Part shown: positions 27,686 to 36,832 of the stretch, piece by piece
Position numbering within the stretch: position 1 is the stretch's first letter
Layout: each line of letters starts with the position of its first letter
NCBI GenBank assembly: GCA_002733605.1
Contig: NVWK01000001.1
Span: 179,250-222,626 of the forward strand
Direction: 5' to 3'
Source of the DNA: Robiginitomaculum sp.
GTDB taxonomy: Bacteria > Pseudomonadota > Alphaproteobacteria > Caulobacterales > Maricaulaceae
DNA length: 43,377 nt
Notes under the pieces: model-generated
Told to the model about the DNA's origin: nothing
Seen by the model: only the letters and a program-made list of their open reading frames with translations
Databases searched by the model: none
Position numbers and translations under genes: made by a program

Positions 27686-28699
27686 TCAGAGCGTAACATA
27701 ATCGCTCCTATACCAATCAACAAATGCTGCGACGCCTTCTTCCACACCAATATTCGGCGTAAAGCCTGTCAGAGCAGAAAGAAGTTTTTCCTGCGCAAAC
27801 GTCTCACGCACATCCCCTTTTTGCATGGGCATTATATTTTTATGCGCAGTTTTCCCCAAGCATTTTTCTATTGTTTCAATAAAAGACATTAAGTTGATCG
27901 GCTGACCACCAGCAATATTGACGACCCGCCAAGGCGCCACAGGAGAAAGGGAATCAACAACACCCTCACCTTGCACAGGTTTGCCCTCTTGCGGGACACA
28001 TTCCATAAGCCTGACAATACCTTCAACTAAATCATCAATATAAGTAAAATCTCGCCCCATCTCACCTTCACCATACACGTCAATCGGTTCATCGTTCTCA
28101 ATCGCCTTAACAAATTTGAACAAAGCCATATCTGGCCGCCCCCAAGGACCATACACCGTAAAAAACCGGAAACAGGTTGTCGGAATTTTCCATAGATGCG
28201 CATAAGAATGGCTCATCGCTTCACCGGCTTTCTTTGTCGCCGCATAGAGTGTCATAGGCGCATCGGTTAAGTGGGTTTCCGCAAAAGGCATGAGCGTATT
28301 GCCGCCATAAACCGAGCTGGTGGATGCCGACAAAAAATGCTTTACACTATTTTCCCGAGCCTGTTCCAACACGTTAAATGTACCGACTAAATTAGCGCTC
28401 ACATAGGCCTGTGGGTTTTCCAAACTATAACGCACACCCGCTTGAGCAGCTAAATGCACAATAGTGTCCGGTTTACAATCACCCACAGCCCGTGCAAGTG
28501 CATCCTTGTCTTCAAGCATGCCTATATGCGCACGAAAGTTTTCATTTTGTTCAAGGATTTGGTGACGTTTTTGCTTCAAACGTATATCGTAATAGTTCGT
28601 CATACCGTCAAAACCCACAACCGTATGACCATCCGCAAGCAAACGGCGCGCAAGATGAAACCCGATAAAACCGGCAGATCCTGTTACAAAAATTCGCAT
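27686..28699 (-). CDS. UDP-glucuronate 4-epimerase (UDP-galacturonate synthesis)
   Basis: A 337-residue extended short-chain dehydrogenase. Motifs are [16 protein letters not shown] (NAD), the family-typical [26 protein letters not shown], the catalytic [11 protein letters not shown], and [26 protein letters not shown] and [14 protein letters not shown] are characteristic of UDP-glucuronate 4-epimerases such as LpsL/Cap1J. It converts UDP-GlcA to UDP-GalA. It starts 17 bases after the stop of the UDP-glucose dehydrogenase gene, its direct pathway predecessor, so they form one operon. Confidence 0.93.
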   Translation of the reverse strand: MRIFVTGSAGFIGFHLARRLLADGHTVVGFDGMTNYYDIRLKQKRHQILEQNENFRAHIGMLEDKDALARAVGDCKPDTIVHLAAQAGVRYSLENPQAYVSANLVGTFNVLEQARENSVKHFLSASTSSVYGGNTLMPFAETHLTDAPMTLYAATKKAGEAMSHSYAHLWKIPTTCFRFFTVYGPWGRPDMALFKFVKAIENDEPIDVYGEGEMGRDFTYIDDLVEGIVRLMECVPQEGKPVQGEGVVDSLSPVAPWRVVNIAGGQPINLMSFIETIEKCLGKTAHKNIMPMQKGDVRETFAQEKLLSALTGFTPNIGVEEGVAAFVDWYRSDYVTL

Positions 28700-28716
28700 A
28701 AGATGTCCTGTTTTTC

Positions 28717-30039
28717 CTAGCTCATATCCGCCAAGGTTGGGCGCCCGATACTTGAGTAGGAAAATCCGGCGCTTTCCATATCCATTGCGTGGTAAATATT
28801 ACGCAGATCAACAAGCGTAGGCACCTTCATGCACATCTTCAAACGCGCAAAATCAAGAGCACGAAACGCTTCCCATTCCGTCACAATTACAAGCGCGTCT
28901 ACGTCCTGCGCCGCGTCATAAGCATCTTTTGCATAAATCACATTCTCCAAAACAGCCGCAGCTGTTTCTGCACCTTCTGGATCATAGGCTCGAATATTAG
29001 CCCCATTGTCTTGCAGCGCCTGAATAATGGCAATAGATGGCGCATCACGCATATCATCGGTATTCGGCTTAAAGGTTAATCCCAATAGGCCGATCGTTTT
29101 CCCGCGAACATCCCCGCCACACGCCGCAATCACTCTGCGCGCCATTGCCCGCTTACGCGTATCATTAATCGAAACTGTTGTCTCCATCAACCGCATCGGA
29201 CTATCATGATCGTGAGCTGTTTTAACCAAAGCCAAAGTATCTTTCGGGAAACAAGACCCTCCATACCCTGGCCCGGCATTAAGAAATTTCGCACCGATCC
29301 GTTTATCCAAACCAATACCACGCGCAACTTCTTGTACATTTGCGCCGACGGCTTCGCACAAATCCGCGATTTCATTAATGAAGGTAATTTTCATAGCCAA
29401 AAAACCATTCGCTGCATATTTAATCAATTCAGCCGTGCGGCGCGAAGTGAAAAGCAATGGTGTTTGATTGAGAAATAATGGACGATAAACTTCTTCCATC
29501 ACTTTACGGGCCCCGCTATCTTCAACTCCGACAACAATACGGTCAGGGCGTTTAAAATCTTCTATCGCTGCCCCTTCGCGCAAAAATTCAGGGTTGGAGG
29601 CCACAGAAAAATCTGCATTCGGATTCACCTCTGCGATAATGCGTTGTACTTCATCCCCGGTCCCCACCGGTACAGTCGACTTAGTCACAACAACCGTATA
29701 CCCATCTATCGCGCCCGCAATCGTGCGAGAAGCCGCATAAACATAAGATAAATCCGCATGGCCGTCCCCCCTACGAGACGGGGTCCCCACGGCAATAAAG
29801 ACCACGTCTGCTGCGCCAACAGCTTCTACCACATTAGTTGTGAACGTAAGACGTCCCCCTGTCATATTGCTCACAAGCAAACGATCTAACCCAGGTTCAA
29901 AAATCGGAACCTGCCCATTATTCAAAGCCTCAATCTTTTTTGAGTCCAAATCACAGCAAATAACATTATGACCAAAGTCCGCAAAGCATACACCGCTTAC
30001 CAGGCCCACATAGCCTGAGCCAATTACAGCAATTTTCAT
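28717..30039 (-). CDS. ugd: UDP-glucose 6-dehydrogenase
   Basis: A 440-residue dehydrogenase with NAD motif [53 protein letters not shown] and the catalytic Cys in [16 protein letters not shown]. It oxidises UDP-glucose to UDP-glucuronate using two NAD. Length is standard. UDP-glucuronate is the branch point to UDP-GalA (next gene) and UDP-xylose (10975-11922). It is distinct from the AlgD-like enzyme at 19415-20692, sharing only the family fold. Confidence 0.95.
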   Translation of the reverse strand: MKIAVIGSGYVGLVSGVCFADFGHNVICCDLDSKKIEALNNGQVPIFEPGLDRLLVSNMTGGRLTFTTNVVEAVGAADVVFIAVGTPSRRGDGHADLSYVYAASRTIAGAIDGYTVVVTKSTVPVGTGDEVQRIIAEVNPNADFSVASNPEFLREGAAIEDFKRPDRIVVGVEDSGARKVMEEVYRPLFLNQTPLLFTSRRTAELIKYAANGFLAMKITFINEIADLCEAVGANVQEVARGIGLDKRIGAKFLNAGPGYGGSCFPKDTLALVKTAHDHDSPMRLMETTVSINDTRKRAMARRVIAACGGDVRGKTIGLLGLTFKPNTDDMRDAPSIAIIQALQDNGANIRAYDPEGAETAAAVLENVIYAKDAYDAAQDVDALVIVTEWEAFRALDFARLKMCMKVPTLVDLRNIYHAMDMESAGFSYSSIGRPTLADMS

Positions 30040-30099
30040 CGTTCTACCATTCCATCAATAGATTTAGTAGAGCAAAACTCTACAGCCAATGTTCCAATT

Positions 30100-30309
30100 A
30101 TTATATTTGAAAAGTCATAGAGAACAAGACGATTATATTTCGAGCATCCATCATTCCCAATGTCTCTTGGGCAAGAGCATCGGAGCGAATGGTATGCGGG
30201 TTATAACTCGCAACCTCTCAGTAGGTTTACCCAACAACCCGTCAATATGGCGACATAAGTCACCATCTGTAACCGCACCAACTAAACTACCACTTCGACA
30301 ATCGCCACC
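30100..30309 (-). pseudogene. Remnant of a KdsD/KpsF-type arabinose-5-phosphate isomerase (C-terminal CBS part)
   Basis: On the minus strand directly after kdsA the sequence reads GSLVGAVTDGDLCRHIDGLL, the signature of the CBS domain of KdsD/KpsF. After VITR it shifts frame to IRSDALAQETLGMMDARNI and then shifts again to LVLYDFSNIIIGTL, in the order expected for KdsD. The sugar-isomerase (SIS) domain is missing. Two frameshifts and the lost front make it non-functional. In intact loci kdsD and kdsA are often neighbours because their products act in successive steps of Kdo synthesis. Confidence 0.65.
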
Positions 30310-30321
30310 ATACCAAAACCT

Positions 30322-31173
30322 TTAGACGCTGACGATTTGCCGAATAGATTTTAGTTGCGATAGCAATCCCTTTGCATCTCCAATGGGAAGGCAACTTGGA
30401 GCATCGCAAAGTGCCTCATCAGGATTTGTATGAAATTCTAAAAATACACAATCAGCGCCTGCAGCAACAGCCGCTTTTGCGATGATAGGCACTCCATCCC
30501 GTCGCCCACCTGTGGACGCACCAGCCGTACGCGGATCAGCACCAGGTAATTGTACGGCATGCGTAGCATCAATCGTGACTGGTACACCCAACTTCTGCAT
30601 TTCACCAATAGCAAGCGTATCAACTATCAAATTATTATAGCCAAAACATACACCACGTTCACACATTATCACTATGTCACGAGATACAACTTCACCAATC
30701 TTGGAGATAATATTTTTGCTGTCCCACGGGGCTATAAATTGCGCTTTTTTTACTTGAAGAAGCCCACCAGCAGCATCTGTTGCTTTTGCAGCTGCAATCA
30801 CAAGGTCAGTTTGGCGACAAAGAAAAGCTGGAATTTGTACAATATCAGCAACGGCTGCCACAGCTACCGCCTGTGATGCTTGGTGTATATCGGTGCACAC
30901 GGGCACATTAAGTTCGGCTTTAATCGTTGCAAGCATTTTCAAACCTGCTTCTATCCCCGGACCACGAAACGATTTTATGGAGGAGCGATTAGCCTTATCA
31001 AAACTTGCTTTAAAAACATACGGCAAGCCTAGCTCGGCACACACATTCTTCAAGCACCGCCCAATAGCAAGAGACTCTTCTATATTTTCCAAAACATTAC
31101 ACCCCGCAATCACAGCAAGAGGTTTGCCAGGTCCTACAGACCAATCATAATTCGAAAGGGAAAGTGCTGCCAT
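30322..31173 (-). CDS. kdsA: 3-deoxy-manno-octulosonate-8-phosphate synthase
   Basis: A 283-residue KdsA, condensing arabinose-5-phosphate with phosphoenolpyruvate to Kdo-8-phosphate. Motifs include YVFKASFDKANRSSIKSFRGPG, VPVCTDIHQ, DIVQIPAFLCRQTDL, VKKAQFIAPWD and DATHAVQLPGA. The asparagine in GCNVLEN aligns with the asparagine of metal-independent enzymes (E. coli GMNVLES) rather than the metal-binding cysteine. Length is complete. The kdsD-like partner next to it is decayed, and no kdsB or kdsC is in the window, so this copy either feeds Kdo made elsewhere or is a second kdsA for the capsule. Confidence 0.95.
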   Translation of the reverse strand: MAALSLSNYDWSVGPGKPLAVIAGCNVLENIEESLAIGRCLKNVCAELGLPYVFKASFDKANRSSIKSFRGPGIEAGLKMLATIKAELNVPVCTDIHQASQAVAVAAVADIVQIPAFLCRQTDLVIAAAKATDAAGGLLQVKKAQFIAPWDSKNIISKIGEVVSRDIVIMCERGVCFGYNNLIVDTLAIGEMQKLGVPVTIDATHAVQLPGADPRTAGASTGGRRDGVPIIAKAAVAAGADCVFLEFHTNPDEALCDAPSCLPIGDAKGLLSQLKSIRQIVSV

Positions 31174-31267
31174 TTTTTGCCTTTTAATTACCCCTAAGTA
31201 GGGATGTCTTTCACATTATACGCCTACAGTGTATAATGCACTACGGTTCCAAGTAGATCAAAATAAT

Positions 31268-31505
31268 CTAAAGACTTCCGACTAACTTGTACCATTTTTC
31301 ATGTGTATATTTTATTTCCAATTGCTGCAGTTTTTGAAACCACTCTTCATAATATTCTGCATCTCCTTATAATATAGTAATGGCTTGAGCCAATGCTTCA
31401 GGTGCATCTTTTTTACAAACATGGCATGGTCATCAAACAGTTCTCATGGCGCAGGAATATATGACTCGCCCCTTACAGCCTCCCCTCCCCACATCAATTT
31501 TATTA
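31268..31505 (-). pseudogene. Remnant of a GT4-type glycosyltransferase C-terminus
   Basis: The minus strand yields fragments in glycosyltransferase order: GGEAVRGESYIPAP, a TGA, ELFDDHAMFVKK, a one-base shift at an A6 run, DAPEALAQAITIL, a TAA, and then GDAEYYEEWFQKLQQ to a TAG at 31268. The E-L-F…FVKKD-PEALAQAI pattern is that of the end of GT4 proteins. Two stops and a frameshift show decay. Upstream (31506-31785) the sequence is AT-rich and I recognise nothing. The piece suggests that the repeat unit once had another sugar. Confidence 0.5.
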
Positions 31506-31785
31506 AGAAAACAGACAAATAGCTAAATCTATGGCTCAAGACTTAAACGGAAAACAGATACATTCCATAATAATTTGATATTAACCCATGGAAAATTGGC
31601 GCAAGTTTGGCACATATGCATATTCGCAAAAATAGTATCAAGAAGTACTCACCGCACTATTATTTTTCAACTCTCGCACGAAGAAAATAAATATCCAGCA
31701 CAACATGCTACACATCAATCTAACACCTTGTAAATTTCATGATAAGACAACCCATTGTATTAACTACATAAAATATTTATTACAC

Positions 31786-32355
31786 TCATTTTAGAAGGTT
31801 GATCCGCGACTGAATTGCATTTACCTCCGTATTATACCCCAATAACCACCTCTTCCCTTTACGACTTTCGCTTAACGCGGTAATTTGCATAAGTGCGCGC
31901 TGTTTCATATCCTTAGAAAGCACGTTCCAATACGTGCTAGAAAGATGAAGACGCCACTGCATCACATCTTCTGGACCATAAGGGGAAAGCTCATATGAAC
32001 GCAGGAGAGCTTTTTGCCCATCCTCTGTCAGCGTCCCATTTTCCAAAACATCAATATAAACAAGGTGCATTTCACAAGGGAGACAGGGCTTCTGCAATGA
32101 TGTTGAAGCTTGGGCGGCCCGCTTAGCAATTTCCAATGCAGGGGGCGTAAGAGCTACGGCGCGATCAGTTATAGCGATGAGCCGACCTTGTGACGCTCGT
32201 TTCGGAAAATCTGAAGTCAAAGCTTCGCGAAACGCTTCTTCAGGCATTGTTTTTATCTGGTTAACATTGCGATTTTCCAGCAACATGAGGCTAGTCCAAA
32301 GACATCCAAAAAGAAAAACAAGAATGACAAACACTATACGAATGAGGGAGGACAA
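31786..32355 (-). CDS. Membrane-anchored protein of unknown function in the EPS locus
   Basis: A 189-residue protein with one N-terminal hydrophobic segment (IRIVFVILVFLFGCLWTSLML), which may be a membrane anchor or an uncleaved signal, followed by a soluble helical domain. A C-x-x-C pair (KPCLPCEMH) lies near the middle. The helical, repeat-like arrangement (LLRSYELSPYGPEDVMQWRLHLSSTYW) recalls tetratricopeptide-type proteins, but I cannot assign a family. It starts 129 bases after the Wzc-type gene on the same strand. Accessory role in polymer export is inferred from position only. Confidence 0.7.
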   Translation of the reverse strand: MSSLIRIVFVILVFLFGCLWTSLMLLENRNVNQIKTMPEEAFREALTSDFPKRASQGRLIAITDRAVALTPPALEIAKRAAQASTSLQKPCLPCEMHLVYIDVLENGTLTEDGQKALLRSYELSPYGPEDVMQWRLHLSSTYWNVLSKDMKQRALMQITALSESRKGKRWLLGYNTEVNAIQSRINLLK

Positions 32356-32484
32356 TTTTCTCTTTCACCAACAACCAACAACATGCGAAACTTTATCTAC
32401 ACAAGTCCTACGCACCAGTCAAAACAAACAACTCCGTAAATGATTAACAATCGCCCGAAAATGTCTCAGGAAATAGCTTTAAAG

Positions 32485-34731
32485 CTAATCAGAATAGTAA
32501 TTACGGTACGCTCCATAATAATATCCATAATCTCCATATCCGTACTTCCGGCTTGCCTGAAGGTTAACCTGTGTCAATAATACACCAATTAAATTAGCAT
32601 CAGAATCTACTAGAATATTTTTTGCCTTAACCAAAGCATCCTTCTCCGTACGCCGCCATTTTACAGCTAATACAACACAATCGCTTATATTTGCAATCGT
32701 CCGTGTTTCCGTCACGACGAGTACAGGGGCAGTGTCTAAAACAATCAATTCGTATCGGGCACGCGCCTCATTTAAGAACGTCCGAAATGCCTCTGATCTA
32801 AAAATGTCCTGAGGAGAGTATTTCGTATCAGCAAGCGGCAAAATATCGCATCCAGTTTGGCTGTCTTTTACAATCACATCTTCTAATTTTAAGCCACCGG
32901 ACAAATACTGTAACAAACCCTGTTCTGGTTTATTTTTAAGTAATTTGGAAAGATTTCGTCGTCGTAAATCACAATCAACAATCAAAGTTCGTGATCCTGA
33001 CATTGCAGATAAGCGTCCCAAAGAAAACGTGGTTACGGTCTTTCCGTCTCCGGGCAAAGCCGATGTAATCGCAATGACACGTGGAGGCTGATCTACATTT
33101 GAAAGTAAAATTGCAGACCGGAGCGTCCGGTAGCTTTCCGCAAAACTGGAAAGGGGTTTTTGCACTAAATAATCATGAGGCTCAACATCAAGGCCTGTCA
33201 ATTTTCTCAAAGACGCAAACATTGTACGCTTAATCTCTGGCACGGAAGCAATGAACGGCAATCCAGTGACTTTTTCAATCTGCACACCCGTCGTAACACC
33301 ATTATCAAGTAGCTCCACCAGCATCACGAGGCCAACACCAAGTATCCCTCCTAACATGGCCCCTAGAACAATATTTAAGACCGTATTAGGGGAGCTTTTC
33401 TTGGTCGGTAGCGCCGCGCTCGAAATGATACGAGCATCTGCCTGGGTGAGAGTATCCTGTTGACCTGTTTCTTTAAATCTCCCCAAAAAACTTTCAAACA
33501 AAGTTCGCGTTGCGGCCGCATCCCTTTCTAGTTCACGTAATCTTACCAAAGATTGGTTGTTGCCCATGAGTTCACGACGCAATTGCGACAACCCTGTCTC
33601 GATTGATGTCACTTTCTGACGGGCAATACCAACTTCACTCTCCAAACTCAGTACAATACGTCTGACCTCTTGCTGTATCTGAGAGTTTATATCCGTAGAC
33701 TCACGCTCGACTTTCAAAATTTCAGGGTGACGCGCCCCGTACCGGGAAGAAAGCTCTGCACGTCGCCCGGCTATCTCGGCTTGTTGTTTTCGAAGATCTC
33801 TTATCACCTCTGAGGAAAGAACCTCTCCGATTGTTTCGGCACCTGCACCTCTCTCCATTTGCGATTGAAGAGATTGAAGACGCGCATTGACCCCATCAAA
33901 TACCGCGCGCTGGAGAATAAGTTGTGAACTCAATTCTGAAATTTGCTGTTCAGTAAGAGAAGACCCTTTAGCGCTCAACAGGCCCGATTGAGCACGGTAA
34001 ACCTCAACAGCATTCTCAGATACACTCACTTCCTCGCGTAAAGCCGACAAACGATCATTAAGCCAAGCGTTTGATCTGGACGTGGATTCAAATTTAGCCT
34101 CCAACTGTTCGACCAGATATTGATCCGCAAACGCATTCGCAATTTGGGAAGACTTAACGGGATCTTCCGTTTCTATCGAAATTTCAATAATATATGTACG
34201 CCCCGTACGCCGAACGCTCAACCTGGACAGCAAAGCACTGACCACTTTTTCGCCTATTATACGCTCAGTTAACTCGAAAGACGGGACAGTTGTCACCTGA
34301 TGTGGGGCAAGAGATCCCAACCATGACTTAACATTTACGCCTATCGCTGCAACGCCCTCGGCAACAACCAGGTTTTCATTAAATTCAGGATCATCCACTA
34401 AATTTAATTTAGCAACAATACGGCCAACCAGAGCCCTGCTTCGAATAATCTCAACTTCCGTATCTACAAGTGTTGAATCCGGAGCCTGACCAGTAATAAC
34501 AGATTCAAAATCCGTAACTTCTCGTTCCTGCGGATCAATAATTACACTTGCGGTCGATGTATACAGCGGTGTCAGTTGGAGTGTAACGATAACAAACGTA
34601 GAAAACACAAGCAAAAAAACGGAGAAAAACAATCCTAACCGCCGCTTAAACATCAAGAAAAGTGCGCGAACGTCTATGAAGTCGTCAACATCATCTACAT
34701 GAATGTTAGAACGCGTCGGGGAAAAATTCAT
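32485..34731 (-). CDS. wzc: Wzc-type polysaccharide co-polymerase with tyrosine autokinase domain
   Basis: A 748-residue inner-membrane protein. The Wzz domain with the first membrane helix (about 33-55) is followed by a long periplasmic coiled-coil region (about 200-410), a second helix near 450 and a cytoplasmic BY-kinase. The kinase shows Walker A SALPGDGKTVTTFS, Walker A' TLIVDCDLRRR and Walker B YELIVLDTAPVL. The last 20 residues hold nine tyrosines, the autophosphorylation cluster. Such proteins control chain length and link polymerisation to export, cycling between phosphorylated and unphosphorylated states. It is 14 bases downstream of the beta-barrel gene. No LMW tyrosine phosphatase (Wzb) is present; a PPP-type phosphatase is encoded nearby. 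Confidence 0.95.
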   Translation of the reverse strand: MNFSPTRSNIHVDDVDDFIDVRALFLMFKRRLGLFFSVFLLVFSTFVIVTLQLTPLYTSTASVIIDPQEREVTDFESVITGQAPDSTLVDTEVEIIRSRALVGRIVAKLNLVDDPEFNENLVVAEGVAAIGVNVKSWLGSLAPHQVTTVPSFELTERIIGEKVVSALLSRLSVRRTGRTYIIEISIETEDPVKSSQIANAFADQYLVEQLEAKFESTSRSNAWLNDRLSALREEVSVSENAVEVYRAQSGLLSAKGSSLTEQQISELSSQLILQRAVFDGVNARLQSLQSQMERGAGAETIGEVLSSEVIRDLRKQQAEIAGRRAELSSRYGARHPEILKVERESTDINSQIQQEVRRIVLSLESEVGIARQKVTSIETGLSQLRRELMGNNQSLVRLRELERDAAATRTLFESFLGRFKETGQQDTLTQADARIISSAALPTKKSSPNTVLNIVLGAMLGGILGVGLVMLVELLDNGVTTGVQIEKVTGLPFIASVPEIKRTMFASLRKLTGLDVEPHDYLVQKPLSSFAESYRTLRSAILLSNVDQPPRVIAITSALPGDGKTVTTFSLGRLSAMSGSRTLIVDCDLRRRNLSKLLKNKPEQGLLQYLSGGLKLEDVIVKDSQTGCDILPLADTKYSPQDIFRSEAFRTFLNEARARYELIVLDTAPVLVVTETRTIANISDCVVLAVKWRRTEKDALVKAKNILVDSDANLIGVLLTQVNLQASRKYGYGDYGYYYGAYRNYYSD

Positions 34732-34745
34732 TTCAATCTTCTGTA

Positions 34746-36005
34746 TTACCTGCGTAATGTCAGGCCAAACACGACCTTGACATCATCGAAATCTGACTGT
34801 CGATCCACACCTGTGGATTTCTGATGTGAATTTACAATATTCGCCGAAAAACCTACATATCGGTTTAGCAGATAATTCGCACCAACATACAACGAATGCC
34901 GCTTGTCAAGACGGTCAATTGCTTCGTATTTATCTTCGCTGATCGTAGCACCCGCAGAGAGAATAATATTCCGGCGCCATTCATAGTCTACAGAACTTCC
35001 AAAACTTGTCGCTGTATAAGCCGGCGAAGCCGCTAATGCAGCCGCCCGAATACTTCGGTCAACATTTGCTCCCACGGTAACTAAGGGTGAGGCAAACCAT
35101 TCCAAATTACCAGAGAAACCAAACCCACTAATTTTATCGAATGCCGGATTTTTGAAAGACCGCTCAAGATAGCCAATGCCAATTTCCCCACGCACCAAAT
35201 CCGTTAAATCAAAATCGGCACCGACATCAAGCGTATATCCGTCCTGATCTCTCTGCACACCCGTAGAGGCATAATCCTGACGCTGGTAGCGCACCCGCGC
35301 AAATACAGCGGTCGCAGGGCTAATCGCATAAGCAGCCCGCCCTTCAATATTTGTTTCATCCTGATCTCTGAAATCCTGATCAGCATTCCCGCCGCCGATC
35401 AAATCCACGTCATCATAATCGTAATTCCCCAACGAAGCAAGGCCTGTAAACTTTGTCCGCCCCGTTTCATACGAGCCACTAATGTAAGCACTCTTTGTAT
35501 CATACCGAACTGGCTCAGCAGCGCGGTTGACGGCACCACTTGAGGTTCTCGGCTCACTAGCTTTCCTATACGCAACCCCAGCCCCAAGAGAAGCACTCCC
35601 CGTAATATCAAGACGCCCATCTCCGGAAAGCCCATAATTCGTTACTGTTTCAGTACCAAAATCCGTATATTCTCTATGATCAACATCGGCAGCCAGGCTA
35701 AGCGAATGAACCGCCCATGTGCTTTGAACACCGACAGAAGGCTGAACGACAATGATGATATCATTAATTTTATTTGTGTCTGTCGCAAAAATATTATTAT
35801 CAAACTCAACATTTGTAACAAGTTGAGGCGAATACGTAAACGCGCCGACCTGTACACCGCCACTATCATATTCCGGGCGCGGACGATCTTTGACACTCAC
35901 ATTCCGGTTACGATCAAATAAATTTTCACCTGACTGAGCATACGCAACCTGTGGCAACATTTGAAGCGAAGCCGCAACAACAACAAAAGATATAACTTTT
36001 TCCAT
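34746..36005 (-). CDS. Outer-membrane beta-barrel protein (BBP2-like) of the export system
   Basis: A 419-residue protein with a signal peptide (MEKVISFVVVAASLQMLPQVAYA) and alternating hydrophobic/polar strands throughout, typical of an outer-membrane barrel of the putative beta-barrel porin 2 type. Examples are GVQVGAFTYSPQLVTNVEFD at the start and VKVVFGLTLRR at the end; many strands end in Y or R. It lies between the OPX (Wza-like) and Wzc-type genes. In systems whose OPX protein is short and cannot span the outer membrane, a dedicated barrel completes the channel, and this protein fits that role. Specific function is inferred from context. Confidence 0.82.
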   Translation of the reverse strand: MEKVISFVVVAASLQMLPQVAYAQSGENLFDRNRNVSVKDRPRPEYDSGGVQVGAFTYSPQLVTNVEFDNNIFATDTNKINDIIIVVQPSVGVQSTWAVHSLSLAADVDHREYTDFGTETVTNYGLSGDGRLDITGSASLGAGVAYRKASEPRTSSGAVNRAAEPVRYDTKSAYISGSYETGRTKFTGLASLGNYDYDDVDLIGGGNADQDFRDQDETNIEGRAAYAISPATAVFARVRYQRQDYASTGVQRDQDGYTLDVGADFDLTDLVRGEIGIGYLERSFKNPAFDKISGFGFSGNLEWFASPLVTVGANVDRSIRAAALAASPAYTATSFGSSVDYEWRRNIILSAGATISEDKYEAIDRLDKRHSLYVGANYLLNRYVGFSANIVNSHQKSTGVDRQSDFDDVKVVFGLTLRR

Positions 36006-36188
36006 TACTTATTTCACCTCAAACATTACAGATACTACAAATTGTAAAACGGAGCATGGCATTCTCAACGCCCCAATCGCGTATAAACCACACAAACATC
36101 CGACGATCAAGCCTTACTATATGGTAAATTCAAGAAACATTCAAAACGCATAAACACCCGAATTGGGGCCCCAGTACTATATATACAA

Positions 36189-36782
36189 TTAGAACAAGCG
36201 CTCTCCGACACGGATCGTATCCCCTGGCCGAACAGGCGTTGTAGTTGTTAAGGGGTATTCGATTTCGTTAAAATCCCCGGAGCGTTTGATAAAGATAACT
36301 TTGGTATTTGCCCGATACCTGAACCCGCCCGCAGTCGCGACAGCATTTACAACGGTAAGCCCCTCGGAGAAAGGATATTCTCCGGACTCTTCAACCTCGC
36401 CTAAAATATAAAATGGGCGATAATTCATGACTTCGGCACTCACCCGCGGATCATTTAGATATCCACCCTTTAACGCCGCCTCAACACCGCGCTGAAATTC
36501 GCGAATTGTTCTGCCTCTGGCCCTAACTTCTCCCACAAGCGGCATTGAAACCGCCCCTCCGCCATCGACAATAAACTCACCCGACAAATTATCTTCACCA
36601 AAAACAATGACACGCACCTGATCTCCTGCGCCAAGCTTATACTCGAAACTCTCTCGTATCTGCAGAGATGAACCACCAACACTTTGTCCATCCGCAATTG
36701 TTGCTGTCTCACACGCAGATAAAGCAAGCATTGAAAAAACATACAGAGGAAGCAGAGCGTATTTAAAAATCTTCATGTTCAA
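36189..36782 (-). CDS. wza: Short OPX polysaccharide export protein (Wza-like lipoprotein)
   Basis: A 197-residue lipoprotein with the lipobox LSAC after a short signal (ALLPLYVFSMLALSAC). It carries the poly-export domain (YKLGAGDQVRVIVFGEDNLSGEFIVDGGGAVSMPLVGEVRARG) and an SLBB-type domain (PFYILGEVEESGEYPF, VNAVATAGGF). Canonical Wza is about 380 residues with repeated SLBB domains and a C-terminal helix that crosses the outer membrane. Here that helix is missing, and the protein ends after IRVGERLF. It is therefore expected to form a periplasmic ring and to need the barrel protein encoded next. An ATG two codons later is an equally good start. Confidence 0.92.
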   Translation of the reverse strand: MNMKIFKYALLPLYVFSMLALSACETATIADGQSVGGSSLQIRESFEYKLGAGDQVRVIVFGEDNLSGEFIVDGGGAVSMPLVGEVRARGRTIREFQRGVEAALKGGYLNDPRVSAEVMNYRPFYILGEVEESGEYPFSEGLTVVNAVATAGGFRYRANTKVIFIKRSGDFNEIEYPLTTTTPVRPGDTIRVGERLF

Positions 36783-36832
36783 TATCCATTACCAAAATTA
36801 TCCGTACAAGTTGTCTAAATTATTTCAAAAAG

